64,000 nucleotides of DNA from Rhodothalassium salexigens DSM 2132. Lineage in GTDB: Bacteria > Pseudomonadota > Alphaproteobacteria > Sphingomonadales > Rhodothalassiaceae. The notes below the pieces were generated by a model. It had not been told where the DNA came from and searched no databases. It was given only the letters and a program-made list of their open reading frames with translations. Below, in pieces: positions 44,556-53,390 of the stretch. The stretch's first letter is position 1. Each line of letters starts with the position of its first letter. The DNA lies in assembly GCF_004341375.1 (NCBI RefSeq), contig NZ_SLXO01000002.1, forward strand, positions 248,001 through 312,000, in the 5' to 3' direction. The translations under genes and the position numbers were made by a program.

Positions 44556-46199
44556 TTAGCGGGCCAGCAGGTCGGGCAGCGCGGTGGCCAGGTCCGGGAC
44601 CAGCGCCAGCAAGGCCAGCGCCGCCACCTGGATGGCCACGAACGGCACCGCGCCCAGATAGATGTCGCGGGTCGCCACCTGGTCGGGCGCCACGCCGCGC
44701 AGGTAGAACAGCGCGAAGCCGAAGGGCGGGGTCAGGAAACTGGTCTGCAGATTGATCGCCATCATCACCCCAAGCCAGACCGGATCGACGCCCATCAAGA
44801 ACAACACCGGCGCCACGATCGGCACAACAATGAAGGTGATCTCGATAAAGTCGAGAAAGAAGCCCAGGCAAAACATCACCAGCATGACCACGACCACCGC
44901 CGCCGCCGGGCCGCCGGGCAGCCCCGACAAGGCCTGTTCGATCAACGCGTCGCCGCCGAAGCCGCGAAACACCAGGCTGAACAGCGCCGCGCCGATCAAG
45001 ATGGTGTAGATCATCGTCGAGATGCGCACGGTCGAGCGCAGCACCTCGCCCAGGACGCCGGTGCGAAACGTCCGCCACAGCGCAGCCGCGAGCCCGACGA
45101 CGAACACCGCGGTCAAGACCAGCGCCGCTGAGAACGCCACCAGGCTCAGCGGTCCGGGGTCGGCCAGCCCCTGGCGCAGGTCGACCGCGAATGGCAGCGC
45201 CAGCAACACCACCAGCGCGCCGAGCCCCCACCGCACCGCACGCAACGTCCACGCCGCGCGGGGGCCAGTGTCCGTTTCAGTGTCGGCGTCGGTGTCGGTG
45301 TCGGCCGCGTCGCTGCCGCTGCGCAACCCGCCCAGCAGGATCGCCCCCACCGCACCGACGGCGGCCGCCTCGGTGGGGGTGGCGACCCCCGCCAGGATCG
45401 AGCCCAGCACGGCGACGATCAACACCACCGGCGGCAACAAGGCGCGCAACAGCGGCCCGACCATGGCCATGAAGCGGGCGTCCGCGGCCTCACCCACCAC
45501 CGGCGGCAGGGCCGGGCTTGACGCCGGACGCAGCACCGCCATGGCCACCTGATAGAGCATGTACAGCGCCACCAGCCCCAACCCCGGCACCAGCGCACCG
45601 GCGAACAGGGCGCCGACGCTCAACGGCTCGGGCGACAGCACGTTCAATTCCCGTTGTGCGGACTGATAGGCACCGTTCAACTGGTCGGTCAGCAGGATCA
45701 ACACGATCGACGGCGGGATGATCTGTCCCAGGGTGCCCGCCGCGGTGATCGACCCGGCGGCCAGGCGCGGGTCATAGCCGCGCTTGAGCATGGTCGGCAG
45801 CGACAACAGCCCCATGGTCACCACCGTGGCGCCGACGATGCCGGTGGAGGCGGCCAACAGCGCCCCCACCAGCGTCACCGACAGGCCCAGACCGCCGCGC
45901 AGCGAGCCGAACAGGCGGCCCATGCTTTCCAGCAGGTCTTCAGCCACCTTGGACCTTTCCAGCATGGTGCCCATGGCGATGAACATCGGCACGGCCAGCA
46001 GCAACTCGTTGCGGACGATGCCGTAGATGCGGTTGGGAAACAGGTCGATGAAGCCGGGCTCCAGGACGCCGCTGGCGAGCCCGATGGCGCCGAAGACCAA
46101 CGCCGTGCCGGCCAGCGTGAAGGCAACCGGAAAGCCGGTCATCAGCCACGCGAACAGCGCGACCACCAAGAGCATCAGCAACAGGGTCGACAAGGCCAT
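44556..46199 (-). CDS. TRAP transporter large permease (DctM family)
   Basis: 547 residues from ATG 46199, with more than twelve hydrophobic segments. DctM motifs are present: ELLLAVPMFIAMGTMLERS, TGIVGATVVTMGLLSLPTML, AAGTLGQIIPPSIVLILLTDQL, and a second half with LGFFLDFIEITFIVVPIVAPV and NLQTSFLTPPFGFALFYLRG. The protein is longer than the usual ~430 aa because of an insertion around residues 290-390 that includes extra membrane segments and a cytoplasmic Asp/Thr repeat (DTDTDADTETDTG). This long variant is common beside TakP-type binding proteins. Its ATG overlaps the dctQ stop by one base. Last gene of the operon. Confidence 0.9.
   Translation of the reverse strand: MALSTLLLMLLVVALFAWLMTGFPVAFTLAGTALVFGAIGLASGVLEPGFIDLFPNRIYGIVRNELLLAVPMFIAMGTMLERSKVAEDLLESMGRLFGSLRGGLGLSVTLVGALLAASTGIVGATVVTMGLLSLPTMLKRGYDPRLAAGSITAAGTLGQIIPPSIVLILLTDQLNGAYQSAQRELNVLSPEPLSVGALFAGALVPGLGLVALYMLYQVAMAVLRPASSPALPPVVGEAADARFMAMVGPLLRALLPPVVLIVAVLGSILAGVATPTEAAAVGAVGAILLGGLRSGSDAADTDTDADTETDTGPRAAWTLRAVRWGLGALVVLLALPFAVDLRQGLADPGPLSLVAFSAALVLTAVFVVGLAAALWRTFRTGVLGEVLRSTVRISTMIYTILIGAALFSLVFRGFGGDALIEQALSGLPGGPAAAVVVVMLVMFCLGFFLDFIEITFIVVPIVAPVLFLMGVDPVWLGVMMAINLQTSFLTPPFGFALFYLRGVAPDQVATRDIYLGAVPFVAIQVAALALLALVPDLATALPDLLAR
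45269..45305 (-). repeat. GTGTCG-type hexamer repeat in dctM
   Basis: A run of imperfect 6-bp units (GTGTCG/GCGTCG/GTTTCA) encodes alternating Asp/Glu/Ala-Thr residues in a predicted cytoplasmic loop of the permease. The repeat preserves frame and is probably slippage-derived. Confidence 0.65.
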
Positions 46200-46831
46200 C
46201 AGCCCCGCCCCGCCGACGGCGCGTCGCCGGCCGGGCCCAGGGTGCCGAACAGCACCGCCCACGCCTTGATCGCCCCCGACACCGCCTGAAGCGACAAGGT
46301 GGCCGCGAACGCCAGCAACATCCCCTTCAGCCAATAGACATAGTCGAGCGCGCCGGACTCGATCGCCCCCTCGCGCTGTGCCCAACTCTCCAGCACATAA
46401 GGCGTCGCCGACCACCACAGCAGGAACAAAACCGGCCCCAACAGCGCCAGGATACCGGCCAGATCGATCAGCGCCCGGTGCTGCGCCGGCGCGCCGCGAT
46501 AGAACAGGTCGACGCGCACATGCTCGTTCATCAACAGCGTATAGCCCGCCGCCCCCAGAACCATCGCGCCGTTGACGTAGAAACGCGCGTCCTGCGCCGC
46601 GATCGAGCCGAGCGAAAAGGTGTGCGAGGCCAGCACCAGGGCGAATTGCAGCACCACCAGCACCAACGCCGCCCCGCCCAACAGCCAGCCGATGCCGGCA
46701 TTGACCCAATCGATGCCGCGGGCAAGGGCCAGAAACTCGGGCGGCAGGGCCAGCGGCCCCGGCGGCCTGCCCGGCTGGTTGCCCGGCTGGTTGCCTGGGC
46801 CGCTGGCCGGCGGGCGAACCGGCGCGGTCAT
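46199..46831 (-). CDS. TRAP transporter small permease (DctQ family)
   Basis: 210 residues from ATG 46831. Four transmembrane segments follow an N-terminal Pro/Gly/Asn-Gln repeat (GNQPGNQPGRPPG). The DctQ signature region is AAGYTLLMNEHVRVDLFYRG. It forms the membrane complex with the large permease. The start ATG overlaps the stop of the binding-protein gene as ATGA, and its own stop overlaps the large permease start, so the three are translationally coupled. Confidence 0.88.
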   Translation of the reverse strand: MTAPVRPPASGPGNQPGNQPGRPPGPLALPPEFLALARGIDWVNAGIGWLLGGAALVLVVLQFALVLASHTFSLGSIAAQDARFYVNGAMVLGAAGYTLLMNEHVRVDLFYRGAPAQHRALIDLAGILALLGPVLFLLWWSATPYVLESWAQREGAIESGALDYVYWLKGMLLAFAATLSLQAVSGAIKAWAVLFGTLGPAGDAPSAGRG

Positions 46832-48000
46832 GGCAGCAACGCCCGGGCGGCGACGAACGCGCGCTCGGCGATGTCGCCCCATTTGGCGATGTTGGTGCGC
46901 GCGTCGAGAAAGCTTCGATAGACGTCGCGCACATTGGCGTCGTCGGAGCGCGCCACGGTCTCAAGCACCGCCGCGCCGGCTTCGGCCATGGCCGCCATCA
47001 CCGGGTCGGGGAAGCGCACCAGTTGGACCGACGGGTCGGCGACCAGCCGCGCCAGCGCCTCGGCGTTGCGCTGGTTGTATTCGGCGAACATGATGTCGTT
47101 CTCGGCCGCTGCGGCGGCTTCGACCGCGACCCGCTCGGCGGTGCGCAGATCCTCCCACAGGTCCAGATTGATGCCCACCGACAGGGTCGAGCCCGGCTCG
47201 TGGATGCCCGGCCAATGGTACCATTTGGCGATGCGGTGGAAGCCGAACGACATGTCGTTCCACGGCCCGACCCATTCGGTGGCGTCGATATTGCCCTGGT
47301 CGAGCGCCTGATAGAGCTCGCCGCCCGACTTGGTCACCGGCGTGGCGCCCAGCCGGCGCATCAACTCGCCGCCGAGCCCCGGCATGCGGATTTTCAGCCC
47401 CCGGAAATCGTCGAGCGACCGGATCGGGCGCTTGAACCAGCCGCCCATCTGCAACCCCGTATTGCCGCAGGGCAGGCCCTTGATGTTGAACGGCCGCGCC
47501 ACCCGGTCCCACAACTCCTGCCCGCCGCCGAAGCGCAACCAGGCATTCTGTTCGCTGGCGATCAGGCCATAGGGCACGGCGCAGAAGAAATTGAACGCCG
47601 GCGAGCGGCCCTGCCAATAATATTCGGCGGCGTGGTACATGTCGGCATTGCCCTGCGCCACGGCGTCGAAGCATTCGAACGCCGGCACCAGTTCGCCGGC
47701 GGCATAGAGCTTGACGGTCAGCCGCCCCTCGGTGATCGCGGTGACCCGGTCGGCGAAGCGCTGCGCACCGGTGCCGAGACCGGGGAAATTCTTCGGCCAA
47801 GTGGTCACCAGACGCAATTCGCGCGCCGCCCGGCCGGTGATCGCCGGCGCACCGGCGCGCTCGCCGCCCCCCGCCCGGCGTTTGGGGTCGCTGCCGCCGA
47901 CCAATCCGGCGACCGCGCCGACCCCCACCGTGGTCGCACCGGCGAGCGCGGCGATCTTGAGCGCCGTGCGTTTGCCCGGGTCGTGCGGTGCATCGGCCAT
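46828..48000 (-). CDS. TRAP transporter solute-binding protein (DctP family, TakP-like)
   Basis: 390 residues from ATG 48000 (GGGAGGGG upstream). The N-terminus has a basic-hydrophobic export signal (GKRTALKIAALAGATTVGVG). It has Lys-Arg rather than a twin Arg, so Tat export is uncertain. The mature protein matches the TakP-like subgroup: LVTTWPKNFPGLGTGAQRFADRV at the start, PYGLIASEQNAWLRFGGG, FDDRG-like DDFRGLKIRMPGLGGEL with the carboxylate-binding Arg, and TEWVGPWNDMSFGFHRIAKWY. Members of this subgroup bind 2-oxo acids such as pyruvate or lactate, sometimes with a metal. Substrate here is inferred only. Confidence 0.89.
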   Translation of the reverse strand: MADAPHDPGKRTALKIAALAGATTVGVGAVAGLVGGSDPKRRAGGGERAGAPAITGRAARELRLVTTWPKNFPGLGTGAQRFADRVTAITEGRLTVKLYAAGELVPAFECFDAVAQGNADMYHAAEYYWQGRSPAFNFFCAVPYGLIASEQNAWLRFGGGQELWDRVARPFNIKGLPCGNTGLQMGGWFKRPIRSLDDFRGLKIRMPGLGGELMRRLGATPVTKSGGELYQALDQGNIDATEWVGPWNDMSFGFHRIAKWYHWPGIHEPGSTLSVGINLDLWEDLRTAERVAVEAAAAAENDIMFAEYNQRNAEALARLVADPSVQLVRFPDPVMAAMAEAGAAVLETVARSDDANVRDVYRSFLDARTNIAKWGDIAERAFVAARALLP

Positions 48001-48189
48001 GGCAGCGTCCCCTCCCCTCAACGCGATGGCCCCGGCTTGTTGTTGTGAGTGTTGTCGTCTCTGTCCGGGGCGGTGTCCTGGCCGGCAGTATAGAATCGGA
48101 CCAGACCGACGCAAGACGCCCTGTGGCCAGCGGCCGGTGCGCTGCCTATAGTGCGCCGCATCGCAACCGAGCGTTTCGAGGAGAGCGCG

Positions 48190-48588
48190 ATGGACCTGCC
48201 GGTCTATGACAGCTACGCCGCCGCGTCGGCCGCCATCGACAGCTATCTGGCGACCCGGCCGAACTGGGTCGAATACTGGGTCTATTGGACGGTGTTCGCG
48301 TTCGCGTCGAGCCTGTGGTTCGTGCCCGGCAACGCACCCGCGCGGCTGTCGCTGATCGTCGGCCTGGTCAGTTGGTTCCTCGGCGTGTTCGTGGTGTTGC
48401 TGCTCGGGCTGCCGGCCTGGGGGCTGTCGCGCCTGGTGTTGTGGCTGCCCCTGTTCTTCCACCTGGCGCGCCGGCGGCCGTCGCTGGCGATCGTCAACGG
48501 CTACAGCCTGTGGCTGCACGCGCTGATGCTGACGCTTCTGGTCACCCTGGTGCTCGACACGATCCAGCTTTACCGCTGGCTGGGCTGA
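48190..48588 (+). CDS. Integral membrane protein of unknown function
   Basis: 132 residues from ATG 48190, with CGAGGAGAG upstream. Four hydrophobic segments are visible: YWVYWTVFAFASSLWFV, LSLIVGLVSWFLGVFVVLL, LSRLVLWLPLFFHLA and ALMLTLLVTLVLDTIQ. The N-terminal ~25 residues are soluble and acidic. No domain recognised. It ends 7 bp before the ATP-dependent ligase gene, so the two are probably co-transcribed, but no functional link is evident. Confidence 0.62.
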   Translation: MDLPVYDSYAAASAAIDSYLATRPNWVEYWVYWTVFAFASSLWFVPGNAPARLSLIVGLVSWFLGVFVVLLLGLPAWGLSRLVLWLPLFFHLARRRPSLAIVNGYSLWLHALMLTLLVTLVLDTIQLYRWLG

Positions 48589-48595
48589 CCGGACC

Positions 48596-50209
48596 ATGCG
48601 CGCCTTCGCCGAGTTGCTCGACGGGCTGATCTTCTGCCCCGCGCGCACCGGCAAGCTGCGGTTGATGGCCGACTATTTCCGCACCGCGCCCGACCCCGAC
48701 CGGGGCTGGGCGCTGGCCGCCCTGGCGGGGGCCGTGTCGTTTCGCCATGCCAAGCCGGCGCTGTTGCGCCAATTGGTCGGCGACCGGGTCGACCCCTACC
48801 TGTTCGCGCTCAGCTACGACTATGTGGGCGACCTGGCCGAGACCGTGGCGCTGATCTGGCCCGGCCCCGAAACGCCGGAAGAGACCGACCCGCCGGCGCT
48901 CGCCACCGTGGTCGACACGCTCGACCGGACCGCGAAGGCCGATCTGCCGGGGCTGATCGCCGGCTGGCTCGACGGGCTCGACCAGCGCCAGCGCTGGGCG
49001 TTGTTGAAGCTGATCACCGGCGGCCTGCGGGTCGGCGTCTCGGCGCGGCTGGCCAAGACCGCGCTGGCCCAGGCGTTCGCGCTCGACCTGGGCCAGGTCG
49101 AGGAGGTCTGGCACGGCCTGGCGCCGCCCTATGAGCCGCTGTTCGCCTGGGCCGAGGGCCGGCGCCCGCGCCCCGACGCCGCCGGCCAGCCGGTGTTCCG
49201 CCCGTTCATGCTCGCCCATCCCTTGGACGACGAGACGCTCGACCCCGCCGACTATCTGGTCGAATGGAAGTGGGACGGCATCCGGGTGCAACTGGTGGCC
49301 ATGGCCGGCCAGGTGCGGCTTTATTCGCGCACCGGCGACGACATCTCGGCGGCCTTCCCCGACGTGGTCGCCGACGTGCCCGGCGACTGGGGCGTGCTCG
49401 ACGGCGAATTGCTGACCGCCCACCCGGGCCAGGGCACGGTGGCGCCGTTCAACCATCTGCAACAACGGCTCAACCGCAAACGGGTGACCAAGACCCTGCT
49501 GCGCGACCATCCAGCCTTCGTGCGCGCCTATGACCTGTTGTTCGAGGGCGAGACCGACCGCCGCGCCGAGCCCATCGAGGCACGCCGCGCGGCCCTGGCC
49601 CGCAGCCTCGCCGCCCTGCCCGCCGGCCGCTTCGACCTGTCGGAAACGCTCGATGCGCACCCGAAGGACCAGAATGGCGACGACGACGAGAGCGACGCTT
49701 GGGCCGCCCTGGCCCGGTTGGCCGCCGGCGCACGGGCGGCAGGCTATGAGGGCTTGATGCTCAAGCGGCGCGGCAGCCCCTATGTGGCCGGGCGTCGCAA
49801 GGGCTTGTGGTTCAAGTGGAAGCGCGACCCGTTGAGCGCCGACCTGGTGGTCATGTACGCCCAGCGCGGCCACGGCAAGCGCTCGTCCTACTATTCCGAC
49901 TTCACCTTCGGCGCCTGGGCCGCCGACGGCCGGCTGCTGCCGGTGGCCAAGGCCTATTTCGGCTTCACCGACGCGGAACTGCGCCAGTTGGACCGGTTCG
50001 TGCGCGACCACACGGTCGAACGCTTCGGCCCGGTGCGCGAGGTGGCCAAGACCCTGGTGGTGGAGGTGGCGTTCGACAGCCTGCACCCGTCGCCGCGCCA
50101 CAAATCGGGGCTGGCCATGCGCTTCCCGCGGGTCAAGCGCATCCGCTGGGACAAGCCGGCGGCCGAGGCCGACAGCCTCGACGCCCTCGCCACCCTGATC
50201 GAGCGTTGA
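48596..50209 (+). CDS. ATP-dependent DNA ligase (LigB/LigC-type)
   Basis: 537 residues. An N-terminal helical DNA-binding domain (about residues 1-200) precedes the adenylation domain, whose nucleophile is K225 in VEWKWDGIRVQL. Other nucleotidyltransferase motifs are RTGDDISAAFPDVV, LDGELLTAHPGQ, EGLMLKRRGSPYV and the LWFKWKRDPL lysines. An OB-fold domain follows (AYFGFTDAEL, VVEVAFDSLHPSPRHKSG, MRFPRVKRIRWDK). Bacteria use such ligases in repair besides NAD-dependent LigA. In many Proteobacteria this type is clustered with an Lhr-like helicase, an exonuclease and a phosphoesterase. None of these is here, only a small membrane-protein gene. Confidence 0.9.
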   Translation: MRAFAELLDGLIFCPARTGKLRLMADYFRTAPDPDRGWALAALAGAVSFRHAKPALLRQLVGDRVDPYLFALSYDYVGDLAETVALIWPGPETPEETDPPALATVVDTLDRTAKADLPGLIAGWLDGLDQRQRWALLKLITGGLRVGVSARLAKTALAQAFALDLGQVEEVWHGLAPPYEPLFAWAEGRRPRPDAAGQPVFRPFMLAHPLDDETLDPADYLVEWKWDGIRVQLVAMAGQVRLYSRTGDDISAAFPDVVADVPGDWGVLDGELLTAHPGQGTVAPFNHLQQRLNRKRVTKTLLRDHPAFVRAYDLLFEGETDRRAEPIEARRAALARSLAALPAGRFDLSETLDAHPKDQNGDDDESDAWAALARLAAGARAAGYEGLMLKRRGSPYVAGRRKGLWFKWKRDPLSADLVVMYAQRGHGKRSSYYSDFTFGAWAADGRLLPVAKAYFGFTDAELRQLDRFVRDHTVERFGPVREVAKTLVVEVAFDSLHPSPRHKSGLAMRFPRVKRIRWDKPAAEADSLDALATLIER

Positions 50210-50323
50210 GCACGCCGCGGGCCGGCGGGCCGGCTTGGGACGGGCGCCGCACATTGCAAGCGGGCCCGGCGCTGCGTATATCCAGACCATACTTGCCGGC
50301 AACAGCAATTATGGGAGAGGGCT

Positions 50324-50434
50324 ATGCGAATCGACGAGCAGGAACAGACCTATCAGCGGTTCACCCAGGGCACCAAGTGGGCGATGGTCGGCGCCGTCCT
50401 GGTGTTGGTCGCCCTGGCGGCGTTCCTGGTCTGA
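50324..50434 (+). CDS. aa3-type cytochrome c oxidase subunit IV-like micro-protein
   Basis: 36 residues, with GGGAGAGGG just before the ATG. The sequence has a short polar start, then TYQRFTQGTKWAMVGAVLVL and a single hydrophobic helix to the end. The Y-x-x-F-x-x-x-T-K-W pattern followed by one transmembrane helix is that of bacterial aa3 oxidase subunit IV, a small subunit seen in alphaproteobacterial oxidases such as that of Paracoccus. It is not near cox genes in this window, and this family is commonly encoded away from them. Its size puts it below many gene-finder cut-offs. Confidence 0.75.
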   Translation: MRIDEQEQTYQRFTQGTKWAMVGAVLVLVALAAFLV

Positions 50435-50604
50435 GCCCGGCGACCGTCCCGACCCAGCCCCCCGCCCGAGAGCCCGCCAGCGTCCAGTGAGCGGGGGGCC
50501 GGTCCATGGGCCCGGTCAATGGGCCCCCGGGGCGATGGCGAGCGGGATACGGCGAGCGGGCGATGGCGGCCGGCGGGTTGGCGCCCGGCCGGCCGCCCCT
50601 GCGG

Positions 50605-52587
50605 TTACTGGGTCAGGCCCAGATGGCGTTCGAGGAACGCGGCGATGCGGCGATAGGCGTGGACGCGGTTGTCCAGCTTGCGGATGCCGTGGCCCTCGTC
50701 GGCGAAGCGCAGATAGACCACCTCATGGCCCTGGTCGCGCACCGCCTGGACCAGCCGGTCGGACTCGCTCACCGGGTCGCGCGGGTCGTTGGCGCCGTGG
50801 ATGACCATCAGCGGCGCGGCGATCCGGTCGGCCTTGTTGATCGGCGAGATCGAGCGGAAGAACGCCCGGTCGTCGGGGTCCTCGATATCGCCATACTCGA
50901 CCCGGTCCGAGGCTTTGAGTGCCGGCGACGCGCCTTCGAGCGCGCGCACCCAGTCCGACACGCCGACGAACGACACGCCGGCGGCGAAGGTGTCGGGCAA
51001 GGCGCCGAGCGCGGCATTGGTCAGATAGCCGCCATAAGAGCCGCCCATGATCGCGATCCGGTCGCCGTCGAGCCCCGGCATGGCCCCGAGCCAGGCGGCG
51101 GCGTCTTCCAGGTCGCCCATCTCGTCGGGGCGCTGGCGCCGGTCGTTGAGCCGCGCGAAGCGCTTCCCGAAGCCGGTCGAGCCGCGATAGTTGAAATCGA
51201 ACACCGCGATGCCCCGGTGCACCAGATACTGGATCACCGGGTCGAAGGTGGGCCGCGCCTGGGCGCTCGGCCCGCCATGGACCATCAACACCACCGGCGC
51301 CGGGCCGCCGCTGTCGCCGTCCACCGGGCGATAGAGTAGCCCGTGCAACTGCACGCCGTCGCGCGCCGCGAAGCGGTGGCTGGTGGGCGCAACCGCATGG
51401 GCGGCCAGGTCAAGCCCGGCATCGGTGGCGTGGGTGGCGCGGGTCAGCCGGCGCTCGGCGGCGTCGAAGGTCCAGATGTCGCCCGGCAGGCCGGGGGCGG
51501 TCAGCGACAGCGCCATCACCGGCGCGTCCGACGCCCAGACGATGGCGCGCACCACACCCGCCGGCAGCGCCTCGGGCGCGATGTCCTGCCCGGTCTGCAG
51601 GTCCCGCACATAAAGCCGGCTGAAGCCGTCGCGGTTGACCGTCCAGGCCAGATAGCGCCCGTCGGCCGACAGGCTCACCTGGCCCACATCGCCCGCCGGG
51701 GTCTCGATCAGGCGCAGCGCGCCGGCCTCAAGGTCGTAATAGGCCAGCGCCATCAGGTCGCGGTCCTGGTTGGTGGCCAGGTAAAAGCCGGCGCCGTCGG
51801 GGGTCCAGGCAAAGCCCGAATAGGCCGCCGCGTCGCCGGGCTTGAACAGCGTCCGGCGCGCGCCCGTGGTCACGTCCACCAGATAGACATTGTTGGCGGT
51901 CTCGCCGCGCGCCTCGCTGACCACCACCAGGTCGCCGCCGGGCTGCCAGGTCTCGGCATAGAAGCCGTAGCGGCCCTGCAACACCTCGCGGCTGTCGCCG
52001 CTGGCCAGGTCGAGCACGTGCACGTCGAAATCGACGCCGTTGCGCTCGGTGGTCGAATAGACGATGCGCCGGCCGTCGCTGGAAAAATCGCCGAAACGCA
52101 CGAAGGCGTCGGAATAGGGCCGCACCACCTGTTCGGCGGTGCCGTCGGCGGCGATGCGGCGATAGCCCTCGCGCTCGTCGCCGTCGCGGTCGGCGCCATA
52201 GATCAGCCCGGCCCCTTGCGGGCCCCAGGCGTGGAAGGTGACGCCGCGCCCGAAGGTGAGCTGGCGCGGCCAGCCGCCGTCCACCGGCACGGTCCACAAC
52301 TGCGGCTCGCCGGTGGTGGCGATGCGGAAGGCGAGCGTGCGCCCATCGGGCGACAGCGCCGGCGCGCCGGCGCGCCGGACCATCAGATAGCGTACGATGT
52401 CGGGGCGCGCGCTGCCGGCCAGGTCGGGGCTGACCGGGCCGGGGCGCGGGATATCGGCGTCATGGGGCCAGGGGGCGGGGCCCGCTGGCGACGCCGCCTC
52501 CGGCGCTTGGGCAGATAGCGGCGGAACCAAGACAATAGCAGACAACAAGCCGGCGGCCAAAGCCGCGGCAACACGAGGCAACACCAT
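50605..52587 (-). CDS. S9 family serine peptidase (prolyl oligopeptidase/acylaminoacyl peptidase type), exported
   Basis: 660 residues with a signal peptide (LAAGLLSAIVLVPPLSAQA). A seven-bladed beta-propeller-like region (residues about 70-390, with repeats such as SPDGRTLAFR, WTPDGAGFYLA, SADGRYLAWT) precedes an alpha/beta hydrolase domain starting PVVLMVHGGPSAQ. The catalytic triad is S517 (MGGSYGGYL), D601 (HGANDPRDPV) and H633 (FADEGHGI). It should hydrolyse short peptides in the periplasm. GGGAGAAGG lies before the ATG. It is monocistronic. Confidence 0.92.
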   Translation of the reverse strand: MVLPRVAAALAAGLLSAIVLVPPLSAQAPEAASPAGPAPWPHDADIPRPGPVSPDLAGSARPDIVRYLMVRRAGAPALSPDGRTLAFRIATTGEPQLWTVPVDGGWPRQLTFGRGVTFHAWGPQGAGLIYGADRDGDEREGYRRIAADGTAEQVVRPYSDAFVRFGDFSSDGRRIVYSTTERNGVDFDVHVLDLASGDSREVLQGRYGFYAETWQPGGDLVVVSEARGETANNVYLVDVTTGARRTLFKPGDAAAYSGFAWTPDGAGFYLATNQDRDLMALAYYDLEAGALRLIETPAGDVGQVSLSADGRYLAWTVNRDGFSRLYVRDLQTGQDIAPEALPAGVVRAIVWASDAPVMALSLTAPGLPGDIWTFDAAERRLTRATHATDAGLDLAAHAVAPTSHRFAARDGVQLHGLLYRPVDGDSGGPAPVVLMVHGGPSAQARPTFDPVIQYLVHRGIAVFDFNYRGSTGFGKRFARLNDRRQRPDEMGDLEDAAAWLGAMPGLDGDRIAIMGGSYGGYLTNAALGALPDTFAAGVSFVGVSDWVRALEGASPALKASDRVEYGDIEDPDDRAFFRSISPINKADRIAAPLMVIHGANDPRDPVSESDRLVQAVRDQGHEVVYLRFADEGHGIRKLDNRVHAYRRIAAFLERHLGLTQ

Positions 52588-52671
52588 AGCCTTCTCCCTT
52601 GAAACAGGACCGCAATCAGAGCATAGCCGGCCACAGGGCGCAACGCACCGCAGGGCGGCCCGGCTCGGCGC

Positions 52672-52708
52672 AAAAAAAAGCCGCCGACGGTGTAGGACCG
52701 TCGGCGGC
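52672..52708 (-). terminator. Strong minus-strand intrinsic terminator with no annotated upstream gene
   Basis: On the minus strand a 12-bp perfect stem GCCGCCGACGGT/ACCGTCGGCGGC with a 5-base loop is followed by eight T residues (A run 52672-52679 on the plus strand). It lies 84 bp before the start of the S9 peptidase gene on the same strand. No minus-strand gene lies to its right for over 2.5 kb, so it must end a leader, an antisense transcript or a small RNA from about 52710-52830. Confidence 0.8.
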
Positions 52709-52844
52709 AGGCACGGAGAGGCCGAGCCCTCAGGAAAAAAGACAACCCCGGCACTTAAGCGGATAATTCCGACGAAATCAATCCTGTTTTCGCCGGCCCC
52801 GCGAAAACCGTGACAGGACGCCGAATGCGAGGGAGCCAGTTGCA

Positions 52845-53192
52845 GTGATTGATACGCCGACAGAACGAGACCGGATCGACACGATGTTGGTTCGGTTGGT
52901 CAACGAACGCGGGCCGACCAGGTCGATCTGCCCGTCGGAAGCGGCCAAGGCGCTCGGCGGTGACGACTGGCGCCCCTGGCTCAAGCCGGTGCGGGCGCGC
53001 GCGCAGGTGCTGGCGGCGGCGGGACGCCTGCGCATCCTGCGCAAGGGCAAGGCGGTCGCCGACCCGGCCTCGGTCAAAGGCGTGATCCGCCTGTCGGCCC
53101 CGGAAGAGGGGGCAGTCGAGAGACCGGCAGCCGACGCGACGGCGCCGGACCATTCGACGACCCACCGGGGCGGCGCCGGCGACGCGGGCTGA
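52845..53192 (+). CDS. DUF3253 family protein
   Basis: 115 residues from GTG 52845. The winged-helix-like DUF3253 pattern is present: RSICPSEAAKALGGDDWRPW, VRARAQVLAAAGRLRILRKG, then KAVADPASVKGVIRLS. The C-terminal ~30 residues are Ala/Gly/His-rich and probably disordered. Function unknown in the family. GAGGGAG lies about 12 bases upstream, slightly far, so the start may be a little different. A 200-bp gap of no recognised content separates it from the EAL gene. Confidence 0.75.
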   Translation: MIDTPTERDRIDTMLVRLVNERGPTRSICPSEAAKALGGDDWRPWLKPVRARAQVLAAAGRLRILRKGKAVADPASVKGVIRLSAPEEGAVERPAADATAPDHSTTHRGGAGDAG

Positions 53193-53390
53193 GTTGGAGA
53201 CCCGCCGAGCGGCGGGGGCGCTGCCAACCCGCGGACCCGACCAGCCGGGGACGCCGACCCCGACCTATGCGTGTCTTTCGGGTCGACGTCGCAGACGTTT
53301 GCGATTGGTTAGGACTGCCCAACTACCATCATATCTGTCACCGCCCGGACACCGGGTTCCGGCCTCACGCTCTGTCCTGAAAGCAGCTTG

